From Thermosporothrix hazakensis (GTDB taxonomy: Bacteria > Chloroflexota > Ktedonobacteria > Ktedonobacterales > Ktedonobacteraceae): a DNA stretch of 64,000 bases. Below, piece by piece: positions 1 to 8,391 of this stretch. The stretch spans positions 62,001 to 126,000 of the forward strand of contig NZ_QKUF01000009.1 of assembly GCF_003253565.1 (NCBI RefSeq), given 5' to 3'. Below the pieces are notes generated by a model. That model was not told the DNA's origin, made no database searches, and worked only from the letters and a program-made list of their open reading frames with translations. The translations under genes were made by a program, and so were the position numbers. The stretch's first letter is position 1. The number at the start of each line of letters is the position of its first letter.

Positions 1-31
1 CCTGCAAAACGGGGAAGCAGGGGCTTTTTTT
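1..31 (+). terminator. Rho-independent terminator, cut by window edge
   Basis: The arms CCTGC and GCAGG enclose an A/G-rich loop and are followed by GGCTTTTTTT. The 3' arm continues as GGGGC, so the 5' arm probably extends leftwards out of the window. It should end an upstream plus-strand gene and separate it from crcB. Confidence 0.7.
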
Positions 32-82
32 GTTTCCCTCCGCCATGTTGTATCATCAAAACAAGGGAGTTGTTTGATTTGT

Positions 83-466
83 ATGACGTTTGCATCACTC
101 TTGCTGACAGGCGGCGTCGGGCTTGCTGGCGCTCTGGGAGCCGTGGCGCGTTATCTGCTTGGTAGTTTCATCTCGGAGCATACTTCTTCCGCTTTTCCTT
201 CTGGCACACTGATCATCAATGTCAGTGGCGCGTTTGTGATCGGTCTGATCTTTGCTTTTACTTCGCGTGGATTTCTCAGCGCGGCGACACAAACCGTGCT
301 TGCAACTGGCTTCCTGGGCGGCTACACGACGTTCAGCACCATGAGTTGGGAGGCGTTCCAATTGATGAGAGGGGCGCTGCCTCGTGGCCTGCTCTATCTT
401 GGCCTGACATACGTGCTCGGGCTTGGCGCGGAGATCCTGGGCCTGCTGGTGGGGAGGGCGCTATGA
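83..466 (+). CDS. crcB: Fluoride channel CrcB/Fluc, first copy
   Basis: A 127-residue, four-helix membrane protein of the CrcB/Fluc family, which exports fluoride as a dual-topology dimer. The family signature GGYTTFSTMSWE is visible around residue 75, and GALGAVARY near the N-terminus is the usual first-helix motif. Length is typical. The SD AAGGGAG (63-69) is 13 bases from this ATG and only 4 from an in-frame TTG at 74, so the start is not certain. It overlaps the second crcB by ATGA, so the two are co-translated and may form a heterodimer. I looked for a fluoride riboswitch upstream and did not recognise one. Confidence 0.93.
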   Translation: MTFASLLLTGGVGLAGALGAVARYLLGSFISEHTSSAFPSGTLIINVSGAFVIGLIFAFTSRGFLSAATQTVLATGFLGGYTTFSTMSWEAFQLMRGALPRGLLYLGLTYVLGLGAEILGLLVGRAL

Positions 467-912
467 GAACACGTGCGTTGCTGGCGGTCTTTTGTGGCGG
501 CTTCTGTGGCACGCTGGCCCGCTATCTGGTGGTAACGGTGCTTCAGGCGCATGGCTGGCCGTATGACATTCTGTTCGCGAACCTGACGGGGGCCTTGCTG
601 TTTGCCTGTTTGACGCTGCTTGCTGACACAACCGACCTGATTGGCCCGACGCGCCGGCTGGTGTTGATGACTGGCTTCTGTGGTGCATACACGACCTTTA
701 GCAGCCTTGCCCTGGGAGATGTGCAGCTCTTCGAGCGTGGGCAATGGCTTCCCGGGCTGCTGTACCTTGTGGTCAGCGTGATAGGTGGTCTGCTGGCGGT
801 CTATCTGGGGAGCGTGTGTGGAAGCTTCCTGGGCCGCCGCATCAAACGAAAGGCGATAGTGTCCGGACCAATCATCCAGGAAGAAGTAGAACAGGTGGGG
901 GAGAAGCTCTAG
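463..912 (+). CDS. crcB: Fluoride channel CrcB/Fluc, second copy
   Basis: A 149-residue CrcB/Fluc homologue whose ATG overlaps the stop of the first copy (ATGA). GTLARYLVV near the N-terminus and GFCGAYTTFSS around residue 70 are the family motifs. The C-terminus carries a basic RRIKRK stretch and an acidic tail absent from the first copy. Tandem crcB pairs often encode the two halves of a heterodimeric channel; that is inferred here. It ends 25 bases before the convergent kynU gene, and no terminator is obvious in the gap. Confidence 0.93.
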   Translation: MRTRALLAVFCGGFCGTLARYLVVTVLQAHGWPYDILFANLTGALLFACLTLLADTTDLIGPTRRLVLMTGFCGAYTTFSSLALGDVQLFERGQWLPGLLYLVVSVIGGLLAVYLGSVCGSFLGRRIKRKAIVSGPIIQEEVEQVGEKL

Positions 913-937
913 CGGCTTGCTCCCCTTGCTGCGTGTA

Positions 938-2212
938 TCAGGTGACAGAGGGCGGCTCTGTTGAGTAGCGCTCGTATATCCGTTCGGTCACGATCTGGCG
1001 GAGACGCATGATAGCGGTATGAATGTCGCGATAGGAAGTATACAGCGGAGCGATGCCGAGGCGAATGGTATCGGGTGCGCGGAAATCGGGTAGTACCTTC
1101 ATTTCGTGAATCAAGGCCTGATCGATGCGCAGACCCTCGGGATGCCCGAGTGAGACGTGTGAGCCGCGCAGCCCCGCATCTCGTGGCGAGTTCAGCGTAA
1201 AGCCAAGTGGCTTCAGCAGCTCCTCCCAGAGCAGGATGAGGTACTCGCTTTGTCGAATCGACCTGGCACGCAGGGCGTCGATGCCGCATTCGAGCAGCAG
1301 ATCAACCCCGGGCTCAATGAGGGAGAGGGAGAGAATCGGCGGCGTGCCGGTCAGGAAGCGTCTCAGGCCGCTGGCGGGCTCGTAGTTCAGGCCCAGCTCA
1401 AACGGGTGATTCTGGCCCCACCAGCCGCTTAACGGGTTCCGCAGCCGGTCTTGCAGGTCGCGCCGAATGTAGAGGAATGCGGGCGCGCCAGGACCGCCAT
1501 TCACGTACTTGTACGTACAGCCGACAGCAAGGTCAACGTTGGCCTCATTCAGCTTGATGGGCACGGCTCCAACCGAGTGACAGAGATCCCATAAGACCAG
1601 GCTCCCGGCTTTGTGAGCGGCCTGCGTCACTTCGGCCATGTCATAGGTAAAGCTGCTGATAAACGCGGTATGTGAGAGCGAGACCAGCGCCGTCTGCTCG
1701 TTCAGGCTATCATACAGGCGCGTTACAGGGCCATGAATGCCGTCTGGCGAGGCGAGCACGTCCAGGTGATGCTGATGCCCGAGCAGCTCGATAGCTCCTT
1801 GCAGGATATAGAGATCTGACGGGAAATTCAGGTTATCAGTCAGGATGTGGGTTCTACCCTGCTGGAGGCGCAACGCGGCAACGACCAGCTTGAAAAGATT
1901 GACCGAGGTCGAGTCTGCAACAATGACCTCATCGGGCTGTGCGCCGATCAGCCGGGCAATTTTCGCCCCCACGCGTTCGGGCGCGGTATACCATCCCTCC
2001 TCATTCCAGCCGCGAATCAGGCTCTCGCCCCATTCCTGCTGAACCAGCCTGTTTGCTCGCTCAATGGCCAGTTTTGGCAGGCGACCAAGCGAGTTCCCGT
2101 CCAGATAGATCAGGTCAGGATCGCTGATATGAAAGCGCTCCCGGAACGATGCGAGCGGGTCCTGACGGTCCAGCTCGTCCGCATAATGTTCATCGAGTCG
2201 AAAAGGCGTCAC
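938..2212 (-). CDS. kynU: Kynureninase
   Basis: A PLP enzyme that cleaves kynurenine to anthranilate and alanine. The start is GTG at 2212, preceded by GGGGAGG 8 bases upstream and 16 bases after the kynA stop, giving 424 residues, the usual family length. Visible family features are IYLDGNSLGRLP near residue 38, DLCHSVGAVP, and the PLP-lysine region CTYKYVNGGPG. It is co-directional with tryptophan 2,3-dioxygenase, so the pair carries two steps of the kynurenine pathway. No kynurenine formamidase is present in the window, so that step must be encoded elsewhere or occur spontaneously. A much longer frame reaching back into kynA is unlikely to be used. Confidence 0.95.
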   Translation of the reverse strand: MTPFRLDEHYADELDRQDPLASFRERFHISDPDLIYLDGNSLGRLPKLAIERANRLVQQEWGESLIRGWNEEGWYTAPERVGAKIARLIGAQPDEVIVADSTSVNLFKLVVAALRLQQGRTHILTDNLNFPSDLYILQGAIELLGHQHHLDVLASPDGIHGPVTRLYDSLNEQTALVSLSHTAFISSFTYDMAEVTQAAHKAGSLVLWDLCHSVGAVPIKLNEANVDLAVGCTYKYVNGGPGAPAFLYIRRDLQDRLRNPLSGWWGQNHPFELGLNYEPASGLRRFLTGTPPILSLSLIEPGVDLLLECGIDALRARSIRQSEYLILLWEELLKPLGFTLNSPRDAGLRGSHVSLGHPEGLRIDQALIHEMKVLPDFRAPDTIRLGIAPLYTSYRDIHTAIMRLRQIVTERIYERYSTEPPSVT

Positions 2213-2228
2213 TCCAAAACCTCCCCTC

Positions 2229-3062
2229 TTATAGTGATGAGCGAATGGCCCAGAGATCGGGAAAGACGGGCTTGAGCGTTGTTGCCAGATAGCGGGCTCC
2301 GGTAGAGCCACCTGTCCCCGGCTTGCTGCCAATGGTGCGTTCGACCATTTTGACATGACGGTAGCGCCATTCCTGTAATCCCTCGTCGATATCGAGCAGG
2401 AGTTCACAGACATTCTGGACCGACGGATTCTGGCGATAGACGTCGATCAGGATGCGTTGTAGCTCTTCAGATGGCTCCAGAGGCTGTGTGACATCGCGAT
2501 TCAGCAGTGACTCCGGGACGGGATAGCCGTTCTGATGCAGGTAGTGCAGGAAGGCATCCCAGAGGCCTGGCGCATAGAACCGCTGCTCAAGCCGATCGCG
2601 GCCCGGAAAGTCTGCCGGATAGTGACGTAGAATGGCGCTGCGCTTGTGCCCGAGCAGGAATTCGATCTCGCGAAACTGAATCGACTGGAAGCCACTGGAC
2701 GAGCCGAGCAAGCCCCGGAAGGCGTTGAACTCAAGCGGCGTCATGGTTTCCAGAACATCGATTTGCGCGACGACGGTCTTGAGGATTTTGAGAATGCGGT
2801 TCGCGGTATGCTCAATATGTGGGTTATCTTTATTCTGGAAATGGGTCTTTAAATAGTCGAACTCGTGGAGCAGTACCTTAAACCAGAGCTCATAGACCTG
2901 ATGGATGACGATAAAGAGGAGCTCATCATGCTCCGGTCCCGGGCTTTTGGGGACTTGCAGGCGCAAGAGGTCTTCCAGGCGCAAATAGCTGACATAGGTC
3001 AATGCCTGAGATGACTGCTCTTCTGTGCCGTGCGTTGTCTGCTGTGAATCAATCGTTTTCAT
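2229..3062 (-). CDS. kynA: Tryptophan 2,3-dioxygenase
   Basis: A haem enzyme that opens the tryptophan indole ring to N-formylkynurenine, the first committed step of the pathway. The 277-residue product shows the family hallmarks: LTYVSYLRLEDLL near residue 22, HDELLFIVIHQVYELWFK near residue 45, and WRYRHVKMVERTIG with the GTGGS loop near the C-terminus, which contains the proximal haem His and substrate-carboxylate contacts. AGAAGGAT lies about 10 bases before the ATG. It is the first gene of a kynA-kynU operon and is divergent from an Lrp-type regulator that is the natural candidate for its control. Confidence 0.96.
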   Translation of the reverse strand: MKTIDSQQTTHGTEEQSSQALTYVSYLRLEDLLRLQVPKSPGPEHDELLFIVIHQVYELWFKVLLHEFDYLKTHFQNKDNPHIEHTANRILKILKTVVAQIDVLETMTPLEFNAFRGLLGSSSGFQSIQFREIEFLLGHKRSAILRHYPADFPGRDRLEQRFYAPGLWDAFLHYLHQNGYPVPESLLNRDVTQPLEPSEELQRILIDVYRQNPSVQNVCELLLDIDEGLQEWRYRHVKMVERTIGSKPGTGGSTGARYLATTLKPVFPDLWAIRSSL

Positions 3063-3213
3063 GACACAATGATCCTTCTCTCGTGCCTGTGGGCCTGCTG
3101 TCTCATTTTCAGGTATTCTATAAAGACTATGATACCCCTAAATTTTGATACAATAAATGGGAAAACAAAGGTGTTTTCAGCAAAATGCTTTAGAGTTCAA
3201 GGAAAAGAAAAGA
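3063..3213. promoter_or_regulatory. Divergent kynA / Lrp control region
   Basis: This AT-rich intergenic stretch lies between kynA and the Lrp/AsnC gene. It carries TGATAC twice as a direct repeat (3130-3135 and 3146-3151), 16 bases apart, beside TACAAT on the plus strand. Lrp proteins commonly bind such divergent regions. No convincing -35 was found for either direction, so the promoters are unassigned. Confidence 0.35.
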
Positions 3214-3702
3214 ATGACTGCTGATATCGAAAGATTGCTTGATGAGACAGGGTGGCAGCTCTTGCAGGCGCTTCAGGAGAACGCGCGGCTCTCCTTTCAG
3301 GCATTGGGTCAACGGGTGGGCCTCTCGGCGCCAGCCGTCGCCGAGCGCATACGTAGAATGGAGGATGCCGGTATTATAAAAGGCTATCGTGCGGAAATAG
3401 ATACCGCGCTTATCGGGCTCCCAATTACGGCTATTGTGCGCATCAGTACTCCAATGGGGGAGCGCTATTCGCAGTTCGCGACTACGGCACCCGAGATCGC
3501 GGAAGTGCTGGAATGCTATCATGTGACCGGCAATGATGCCCTGGTGATGAAGGTTGCTGTCTCTTCGGTCAAGCATCTTGAGTCGCTGATTGATCGCCTT
3601 TCGGTCTACGGGCAGGTGACGACCTCTATTGTGCTCTCGGCCCCCGTGACGCATCGCACAATCACACGCCAGACGTTGCAGCCGCCTGAGGACGAGCGTT
3701 AG
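3214..3702 (+). CDS. Lrp/AsnC family transcriptional regulator
   Basis: A 162-residue feast/famine regulator with an N-terminal winged HTH (GWQLLQALQENARLSFQALG, then VGLSAPAVAERIRRMEDAGII) and a C-terminal RAM/ActD ligand domain (YHVTGNDALVMKVAVSSVKHLESLIDRL, described here in two pieces: the GNDALV turn and the following helix). ATG 3214 is preferred over the upstream ATG 3157 because AAGGAA lies 9 bases before it and the product then begins at the usual family position. Divergence from kynA-kynU suggests an amino-acid-responsive regulator of tryptophan degradation; the ligand is not known. Confidence 0.92.
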   Translation: MTADIERLLDETGWQLLQALQENARLSFQALGQRVGLSAPAVAERIRRMEDAGIIKGYRAEIDTALIGLPITAIVRISTPMGERYSQFATTAPEIAEVLECYHVTGNDALVMKVAVSSVKHLESLIDRLSVYGQVTTSIVLSAPVTHRTITRQTLQPPEDER

Positions 3703-3806
3703 CCACAGCGAGAAACCTTTTCCGGGCCGCATTCGTGCTCTGTCAGAGAAACGAGTATTCCTGAATTCTTTACGCTTCTTGCACGAAGTACAGGAAAGGG
3801 TGGCTT

Positions 3807-4715
3807 ATGGCGACCGTTGCGCTTACGCAAAGCGAGCAGATCGGGCAAGCAATCACCGAGGCGTTGCAGTATTTTCGGCTTGAGCCGCTGATTCGGAACA
3901 AGCGGGTAGCCGTAAAACCAAACGATACGTGGGCCTCAGATCAGGATAAGACCGCGGTGACACAGCCGGATACCTTGCGGTCGGTACTGCGCCATATCAA
4001 GCTCTACGAGCCGAGTGAGCTGATCGTGACGGGTGGGGCCGGAGCAGCCGAAACGGATCAGGTGTTTGAGACCGCTGACCTGATGGCTGTGGTCAGGGAA
4101 GAAGGTGCGACGTTTGTTGACCACAATCGCGGGCCATTTCAGGAAATCGAGCTCTTTTACGCGCCAGAGATAGATGTTGCTGGGCCGCAGAAGAGTATTA
4201 TGGTAAATCCGCGTATTTTGAGCTATGAGACGCTGATTGTGCTGAGCCAGCTCAAAGTGCATGAGTCGGCCACTGTGACCCTGGCATTGAAAAACATTGC
4301 AATGTCATTCCCTGCTGCCGATTATTACGGGCATCCACGCGCTTCACAGGCGAACAAGCATCATTTTTTTGAGGATCTCCATTCTTTTATTGCTGCAATG
4401 CATCACCGCTTTCCTGCTCAACTGGCGATTACAGTGGGACATCCAGCAATGGTCGCAAGTGGTCCTGTTGGTGGCTACACTGCGGAAACAGGGATTGTGA
4501 TTGTCAGTGATGATACGCTGGCTGCCGATGTGGTCGGGGCGCGGCTTCTGGGCTTTCATGTGCAGGGTGTACGTCATTTGTGGGAGGCGAGCCGCCTGGG
4601 GCCGGGTGAAGCGGATATTGAGAAGATGCAGTTTCCCGCGATGTCGCTTCAGGACGCGATTAAGATCTATACCAGGAAGGTGTATGGGAAGGAAATGACC
4701 TTCCAGCATCCCTGA
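3807..4715 (+). CDS. DUF362 domain protein
   Basis: A 302-residue protein matching the DUF362 family: VAVKPNDTWA near residue 34 replaces the typical VKPN motif, followed by ELIVTGGAGA and SQLKVHESATVTLALKNIAMSF (the LK-H...T...KN pattern), and a late DDTLAADVVGARLLGF segment. No ferredoxin-type cysteine cluster is present, so this is the cofactor-free form. The biochemical role of most DUF362 proteins is not established. It stands alone between the Lrp gene and a strong terminator, 104 bases after the Lrp stop, and could share the Lrp transcript. Confidence 0.85.
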   Translation: MATVALTQSEQIGQAITEALQYFRLEPLIRNKRVAVKPNDTWASDQDKTAVTQPDTLRSVLRHIKLYEPSELIVTGGAGAAETDQVFETADLMAVVREEGATFVDHNRGPFQEIELFYAPEIDVAGPQKSIMVNPRILSYETLIVLSQLKVHESATVTLALKNIAMSFPAADYYGHPRASQANKHHFFEDLHSFIAAMHHRFPAQLAITVGHPAMVASGPVGGYTAETGIVIVSDDTLAADVVGARLLGFHVQGVRHLWEASRLGPGEADIEKMQFPAMSLQDAIKIYTRKVYGKEMTFQHP

Positions 4716-4719
4716 AATC

Positions 4720-4757
4720 GAGGAGGCGTGAGCGGTACGTTGACGCCTCCTTTTTCT
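4720..4757 (+). terminator. Terminator after DUF362 gene
   Basis: A 9-bp stem AGGAGGCGT (4721-4729) / ACGCCTCCT (4743-4751) is followed directly by TTTTCTC. It closes the plus-strand gene ending at 4715. Confidence 0.85.
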
Positions 4758-4921
4758 CTACTATGTATGTGACCATTTGTTCTACAGAATAAAATCTATC
4801 CCTCGCTTTTTACGCCGCTCGCCTGTATTCTTTCTCTTACGCTGTTGCACATGATATAATACCGGGAATAATCTCTGCATCGAGACAGCAGCAGAAAGAA
4901 TAGTGGACAGGATGGACTCTT

Positions 4922-5812
4922 ATGCAAGGACAGGCAGCAGACAGTTTTACGTTTTTTGTGATCAGTGACGTCCATATCGAACCGGGGAACACCCGGGCTA
5001 TTTCTCACTTTCAGACGGCATTGCAGGATCTTCACGAAATCGCTCCCCAGGCGGGTGCGCTGGTTATCAATGGCGATATGACCAGCACTGGCAGGCCACA
5101 GAGTTACGCCGCCTTTCAGGAGGTGCTGAACAGTTGTCCTCACCCCGATGCCACTTATTTGACCATTGGCAATCATGAGTTCTTTCATGGCGAGGGCAAC
5201 GAGGTTGCAATACAGCGCTTCCTTGCTGTCACTGGCGAGCGTGCTGTGTACTATTCCCGGAAGATAGGCGGGTATCCGTTTCTCTTTCTTGGCTCTGAGA
5301 GCTGGGGGCCGGTTGGTTCGCCATACAAAGACTCGGCGGTGCTGACCGAGAAGCAGCTTGATTGGCTCAAGCAGGAGTTGCAGCGGAGTGTTTCGCCTGA
5401 TACAGATCATACGGGCCCTATTTTTCTCTTCCTGCATCAGCCGCTCCCGAACACGGTTTCGGGCTCCCACCTCTGGCACCCTGTGCGGCAGGACAAGGAA
5501 TTGCGGGCGTTGCTGGCGCCATATCCGCAGGTGATCCTCTTTTCGGGCCATACCCATTATAGTCTACAATCACCTACAATGGTGGTGCAGCAGCGCTGGA
5601 CAATGGTGAATTCTGCGACCGTCTATCAGTTGTGGGGTGATGACGAGGTAGAGGGCGAGATCCCGCTTGAGACGGATGATAGTCAGGGGCTTGTGGTCGA
5701 GGTCTCGGGCTCCTCGGTCATCATTCGTGCCCGTGAGTTTCTGCGCAAACAGTGGCTTTCACACTACGTCATTGAGCTTGAGAGTGGCTCTCTCACCATT
5801 GAGCAGATATAA
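4922..5812 (+). CDS. Calcineurin-like metallophosphoesterase
   Basis: A 296-residue cytosolic phosphoesterase with all blocks of the dinuclear metal site in order: ISDVH (residue ~15), NGDM (~56), GNHEF (~84), LHQP (~175) and SGHTHY (~205). These place it in the calcineurin-like superfamily; the substrate (phosphodiester, nucleotide or lipid) cannot be read from sequence. There is no signal peptide. A possible promoter has TATAAT at 4855-4860 with a poor -35. It is followed by a palindromic repeat block and then by decayed genes, so it is the last intact gene before that island. Confidence 0.9.
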   Translation: MQGQAADSFTFFVISDVHIEPGNTRAISHFQTALQDLHEIAPQAGALVINGDMTSTGRPQSYAAFQEVLNSCPHPDATYLTIGNHEFFHGEGNEVAIQRFLAVTGERAVYYSRKIGGYPFLFLGSESWGPVGSPYKDSAVLTEKQLDWLKQELQRSVSPDTDHTGPIFLFLHQPLPNTVSGSHLWHPVRQDKELRALLAPYPQVILFSGHTHYSLQSPTMVVQQRWTMVNSATVYQLWGDDEVEGEIPLETDDSQGLVVEVSGSSVIIRAREFLRKQWLSHYVIELESGSLTIEQI

Positions 5813-5816
5813 GAGA

Positions 5817-5862
5817 ACGTACACGTGTACGTATCCGTTTACGTATACGTGTACGTAAACGG
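5817..5862. repeat. Two adjacent ACGTA/GTGTAC palindromes
   Basis: Immediately after the metallophosphoesterase stop, ACGTACACGTGTACGT (5817-5832) is a perfect 16-bp palindrome. A second dyad follows (5835-5862) with 11-bp arms CCGTTTACGTA / TACGTAAACGG around TACGTG. No T-run follows, so an ordinary intrinsic terminator is doubtful. An operator, a recombination site or a decayed insertion end are alternatives. Confidence 0.7.
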
Positions 5863-5957
5863 GGGATGAGCAGTGCTGCATGCGACCTAAGCATGTGGTG
5901 GCTGCTCCCGCTGATTCTGGCGCGCAGATGCTCCCTGCAGGACACCATTTATCTTTT

Positions 5958-6200
5958 TTATAGGTAGACTGCAATGCCATTCTCGAATGCTTGCTCGTCT
6001 CCGTCTTCCAGCCCGTACAGAGCCTCCTGAAGCGCAAACGTGCCCGCATAGAAGCGCGCGAGAATCAGCATTGTTTCGATCCCCGGGTAAATAAAAGTAA
6101 AACGGGCAAGGAACGCTTCACCATACGCGACCGCGCAGAGGAGAGCGGCGAAATCAGAGGCGCGATCACCCCGGGCAGCCAAGCTAAAATCGAATAATGC
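5958..6200 (-). pseudogene. 5'-truncated aminoglycoside phosphotransferase-family gene
   Basis: About 80 codons remain of the C-terminal end of an APH/ChoK-family kinase. The surviving frame begins around LFDFSLAARGDRASDFAALL, equivalent to the DFG-like metal-binding loop and the following GD-x-x-x-D-x-A helix of intact APH proteins, and ends with FYAGTFALQEALYGLEDGD. The ATP-binding lobe and the catalytic HxD loop are missing, and no SD or start is seen at the break. The break abuts the UvrA remnant on the other strand within about 10 bases, as if one deletion removed the 5' halves of two divergent genes. Confidence 0.75.
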
Positions 6201-6209
6201 CGCTGATAG

Positions 6210-6664
6210 CACTTTAGCCCGACAGCACCAGGGGGCATGTGTGTGGAGTGCAACGGGCTTGATGTGCGCCTTGAAGTCGACCCTGCCTTGATTGTCGAGG
6301 ACCCGACGCGCGCGGTGCTGGACGGAGCGTTGCGCTGGTATGGCGATCTCCGCAAGAAGATGTCGTTTGCGCGTGGCGAGCTGGAATCAATCGCGCAGCA
6401 TTATCAGACCAGTCTGGAATTGCCCTGGCAGGAGCTCCCGGAACGGATGTTTAGCGCTTGCTCGATGTGCTTCATCGGCTGGTTGATGCGGGCAATACGG
6501 TGATCGTGATTGACCATAATATGGATGTGGTAAAAACGGCTGATGGGGTGTTCGATATGGGACCGGAAGGCGGTGCCAGTGGTGGGCACATCATCGCTGA
6601 GGGGGCGCCTGATGCGGTGACACGCTGCGCGGAGAGCGTCACCGGGCGCTTCCTTCGCATATAG
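6210..6664 (+). pseudogene. uvrA: UvrA-type ABC protein remnant with internal deletion
   Basis: Two segments of a UvrA-family excinuclease subunit survive. From about 6210, HFSPTAPGGMCVECNGL is the zinc-finger approach, followed by EVDPALIVEDPTRAVLDGAL. From about 6453, in another frame, comes LLDVLHRLVDAGNTVIVIDHN (the Walker B-distal H-loop) through DMGPEGG to the normal C-terminus. A frame change at about 6452 joins ELPERMF to LLDVLHR, so several hundred codons, including the second signature motif, are gone. The 5' half is also missing and stops (TAG 6207) precede the homology. Solo UvrA paralogues are known as self-resistance factors for DNA-binding drugs. Confidence 0.82.
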
Positions 6665-6673
6665 CGCACGCAG

Positions 6674-6706
6674 GCAGGGGAGAACCCAAAGCGGGAACTC
6701 CCCTGC
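6674..6706. terminator. Hairpin between the uvrA and esterase remnants
   Basis: Perfect 9-bp arms GCAGGGGAG (6674-6682) and CTCCCCTGC (6698-6706) lie just past the UvrA C-terminus. The plus side continues ATTGTTTC, a weak U-tract. It likely served convergent genes on both strands. Confidence 0.6.
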
Positions 6707-6735
6707 ATTGTTTCACATTGTGTTGTGGCTGCACA

Positions 6736-8070
6736 GTTTCCCAGGTACGTCGAGGGTGTCGAGTTCTGCACGTGGATAAGCAGATCAAACCATTGAGCAA
6801 GCGAGCCCCGGGTATACGCGGCATCGAATTGAGCGGGATCATATCCCATGCCATTCAGACGAAAAGGGGCGGGCCCGTTCATCCATTGTCGAACCGCTCC
6901 CTGAGCCTTGCGCAGATCGAGCAGATAGAGCGGAAGGCCGATCGATCCAAGCGTACTGTTATAGCTCTCTTTCACGGGAGCGCCAACGGTAAAGGTGCGA
7001 ATGGTATGATCCTTCGGGTCGCGGTCCGCGCCATAGTATATCGAGTTGAAACTACCCTGATAGAAGCTGAAGCCGAGTGGTCGATAGCCTGTCTGGTAGA
7101 GCTTGCGAAGATGTGCACCCATCGTTGTGCCCGTTGCATCATGCTCAATCGAGATATGCCAGTTATGCGCCCAGAGCGCGACCTTCCCCTGATGGTGCTG
7201 CAACCAGGAAGCATTTTCGGCCATCGCCAGATCTCGATAGTTGCTGCCCGCGTTCGGATCAACGCGCATCATGGAGGCCAGCTTGCCGACCTGCGAGATG
7301 ACATGGGCGTTTTGCAGGGCCCAATTGGCTGCACTATCCTGTTAAGGCTGCTGCTGAAGCAGATTCTCTACGGTGCGTGCATGGCCGCGATAGGTTTGCA
7401 GGGCTTCCGGATCAGACAGACAGGCTGGTCTGTTCTGTACCTCACTCAAGCACGTCCGAAACCCGTTGTAAAGCGACACGACCGTGTGAAGCTGAGCTGG
7501 CATCTTCGCCGCAACGTACTCGATGACAAGGTCAAATACATGGGTGTCCAGACCTTGCACATCGATGCCCGCGAAGCGCACCTTCTGCGTGTGGCGTGGA
7601 TCGGCGTTGTATGCTCGAAGCCACGTGACAAGCTCCAGCACTTCCTGGGTGCGCCAGGGCCGTTCCAGTGAGCGGACAAGCGCCTTGGGGTCTCCTTTCC
7701 CATACAGAACATACTCATTTATGTTCAGGGCATTGTTCCAGTTTTCTTCCATTGCCAACGTGGTGAACCCCATTTTTTCTACCAGGAAACGAACCAGCCG
7801 ATGTTTCAGCGTGAAGAACTCATGGGTGCCATGTGTTGCTTCTCCCAGGCCCACAATCGAGGCGTTCGCCACCATGCCACGCAGGACATTCAAATCGTCA
7901 AGCGATCCCTCAGGATTGGTGGTGTGCAGTGGCCTGGCATGGGTGCTCAGCCAGTGCTCGACCGGGTTCCCTACCGCACTGACGGGCTGTGTCAGGCTAC
8001 CGGCCAGAAGCAGGAGAGCACCCAGGAGTCCGAGGAACAGGCTTTTCCTGGGAATGCATGGTACGGACAT
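6736..8070 (-). pseudogene. Erythromycin esterase-family gene with in-frame stop
   Basis: The start at 8070 has a good SD (GGGAGGAAAG) and encodes a Sec signal peptide (basic start, FLGLLGALLLLAGSL, cleavage near VSAVG). Family motifs follow: GLGEATHGTHEF, KHRLVRFLVEK and, later, VALWAHNWHIS with its catalytic His. A TAA at 7342-7344 interrupts the frame after about 242 codons. Translation in the same frame continues uninterrupted with recognisable esterase sequence to about 6736 (WFDLLIHVQNSTPS). No native stop follows there: the frame runs on across the hairpin into antisense uvrA as far as 6472. Family members hydrolyse macrolide lactones, though many have other substrates. It could be one nonsense mutation or a sequencing error. 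Confidence 0.8.
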
Positions 8071-8391
8071 ACTTTCCTCCCGAACGAAATAGTGGAAAAA
8101 TACAGTATAGTTCTCCTTTCTGCGCGGAGTATAACTGCATTTTGTCGCAAAAAATAGGTATGCCTGTCACAAAGTGGTAAGAGTCCTGTCGCAGAAATGT
8201 CGTATGGAATAACGGGCCTTGAGGCGAGATGCGTAAAGCGTTCGTTCTATTATTTTTGTGCTTGCGCCTGTTCTGCTGCACCGGCAGAATACCCCATCCT
8301 TTCGCGCTGATTGCAGAACAAACAGACGACCTTCCTTTATGTTTGAGCGTATATATATGTATAAAGGTGAACATGTATAGTTTATCTATGT
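8071..8391. other. Intergenic region, no gene seen
   Basis: This stretch runs between the start of the esterase pseudogene and the promoter of the acetyltransferase gene. It should hold the former esterase promoter on the minus strand. I see no convincing coding frame or structured RNA in it. Confidence 0.5.

Noticed and set aside
1..82. Fluoride riboswitch in front of crcB
   Set aside because: I looked for the conserved crcB-motif pseudoknot sequences and saw none; the only structure is a terminator of the upstream gene.
7342..7344. Programmed stop-codon read-through in the esterase gene
   Set aside because: No read-through context or downstream structure is evident, and the neighbouring genes are also decayed; a nonsense mutation is simpler.
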